DNA of 64,000 bases from Lysobacter defluvii IMMIB APB-9 = DSM 18482 (GTDB taxonomy: Bacteria > Pseudomonadota > Gammaproteobacteria > Xanthomonadales > Xanthomonadaceae). Below, one piece after another: positions 63,437 to 64,000 of this stretch (its first letter is position 1; the number at the start of each line of letters is the position of its first letter). The notes under the pieces are model-generated. The model was not told the DNA's origin. It saw nothing but the letters and a program-made list of their open reading frames with translations, and ran no database searches. Both the position numbers and the translations under genes were made by a program. The stretch spans positions 186,001-250,000 of the forward strand of contig NZ_AUHT01000011.1 of the NCBI RefSeq assembly GCF_000423325.1, written 5' to 3'.

Positions 63437-64000
63437 ATGACGATGACTGGATCGATGACGGCTGCCGACCGCGAGACGCTGTGCGCGCTGCTGGACGGCG
63501 AACTGGCCGGTGACGAGCGCCGTTTCGCGCTGCGCCGGCTGTCCCACGACGCGGACTGGCAGCGTGCCGCCGCGCGCTGGCAACTGGCGGGCGATGCCTT
63601 GCGCGGCGAGTCCGTGCTGCCGGCGCCTTCCGGGTTTGCCGCCCGGGTGGCGGCCGCGGTCGCGGCGGAGGCGGAGACGGCGCCGGCCGCCATGGCGACC
63701 GTCGCGGCGCGACCGCGCGGCCGCAGGCCTGCGCGCTGGTTCGGCGGCGCCGCACTTGCGGCTTCGGTCGCGATGGTCGCGATGTTCGCCGTCCGACCGA
63801 TGCTGCAGCCGATGGACGAAGCCGACCTGGCCGGGACCGGCGTGCAGCGCGAGCAGGCACCGGATCCCGCGGCGGCTCCCGCGGGCGAGCGGCTGGCCAT
63901 TGCTCCCGCCGCGGACGCGCCCCCGCCGCAGGAGCCTGCCGCCCCGGTGGAAACGTCCGAGGGCATGTCCGCACTGGCCGCGGCGGCGCCGCTGGCGGTC
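63437..64000 (+). CDS. rseA: Anti-sigma-E factor RseA (partial, runs off right edge)
   Basis: The first 188 residues are visible. The N-terminal sigma-binding domain LCALLDGELAGDERRFALRRLSHDADWQ is typical of RseA. One membrane helix (WFGGAALAASVAMVAMFAV, about 100-118) is followed by a Pro/Ala-rich periplasmic stretch. It holds RpoE inactive until cut by DegS and RseP. ATG 63437 is 4 bp after rpoE; Met at codons 3 and 7 are alternatives. Confidence 0.92.
   Translation, partial: MTMTGSMTAADRETLCALLDGELAGDERRFALRRLSHDADWQRAAARWQLAGDALRGESVLPAPSGFAARVAAAVAAEAETAPAAMATVAARPRGRRPARWFGGAALAASVAMVAMFAVRPMLQPMDEADLAGTGVQREQAPDPAAAPAGERLAIAPAADAPPPQEPAAPVETSEGMSALAAAAPLAV

Overview
The window is about 70% GC chromosome from a gammaproteobacterium, almost certainly of the Xanthomonadaceae/Lysobacteraceae (a Lysobacter- or Luteimonas-like genome). 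Pointers are the NAD-type isocitrate dehydrogenase, opsX next to kdkA, a PilZ-only type IV pilus protein directly after tmk-holB, pabB inserted between fabF and pabC, and a Xanthomonas-style clpP-clpX-lon-hup block. I see no insertion sequence, integrase, CRISPR array, phage gene or rRNA. Nearly all of it is core genome packed in short operons. Many gene pairs share start/stop overlaps of the ATGA or GTGA type.

Layout. (1) 1-4.97 kb, minus strand: phoB-phoR-ppk-ppx, a phosphate-sensing and polyphosphate operon with a clear Pho box in front of phoB. (2) 5.0-10.4 kb: BepA-like M48 protease, glutaredoxin, NAD-isocitrate dehydrogenase, NhaC-type antiporter and a Bax-inhibitor-1 family membrane protein. 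(3) 10.4-11.0 kb: tRNA cluster Pro-Arg-His-Lys-Leu. (4) 11.3-20.5 kb: protein quality control (tig, clpP, clpX, lon, hup, ppiD) with tRNA-Val and two tRNA-Asp genes; lon and perhaps clpP have heat-shock-like promoters. (5) 20.5-25.9 kb: fabI, mltD-like, gloB, a YafS-like methyltransferase, rnhA, dnaQ and a PP2C phosphatase.

(6) 26.0-29.9 kb: tRNA-Ser(CGA), then an LPS-core group: DUF6165 protein, OpsX-like heptosyltransferase with no standard start codon, Kdo kinase KdkA, a metallo-beta-lactamase-fold protein, then a hemerythrin-like protein. (7) 29.9-36.6 kb: 4.5S SRP RNA and a tripartite RND efflux operon (adaptor, pump, outer-membrane channel) with its TetR regulator as last gene and a palindromic operator in front. 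(8) 36.7-38.9 kb: an ASRT-family small-molecule-binding protein behind a TreS-like GH13 enzyme, then tRNA-Ser(GGA). (9) 39.1-42.3 kb: dnaX-ybaB-recR and a HIT protein.

(10) 42.3-48.7 kb: moxR-DUF58-transglutaminase-slp on the minus strand, divergent from a GT39-family glycosyltransferase. (11) 48.7-60.5 kb: maf and a small membrane protein, then the fatty-acid/cell-growth block DUF177-rpmF-fabH-fabD-fabG-acpP-fabF-pabB-pabC-mltG-tmk-holB-pilZ, which lacks plsX in its usual slot. (12) 60.5-64 kb: a FadB/FadJ-type beta-oxidation protein, and rpoE-rseA with a sigma-E-type autoregulatory promoter; rseA runs off the right edge and ppx off the left edge.

No wholly new multi-gene system stands out. 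The observations most worth following are the TreS/ASRT gene pair without any rhodopsin, the probable AUU-initiated opsX whose start lies 18 bp from that of divergent kdkA, the two uncharacterised proteins in the LPS-core group, and the altered active-site residues in PabB, the HIT protein and the hemerythrin-like protein.
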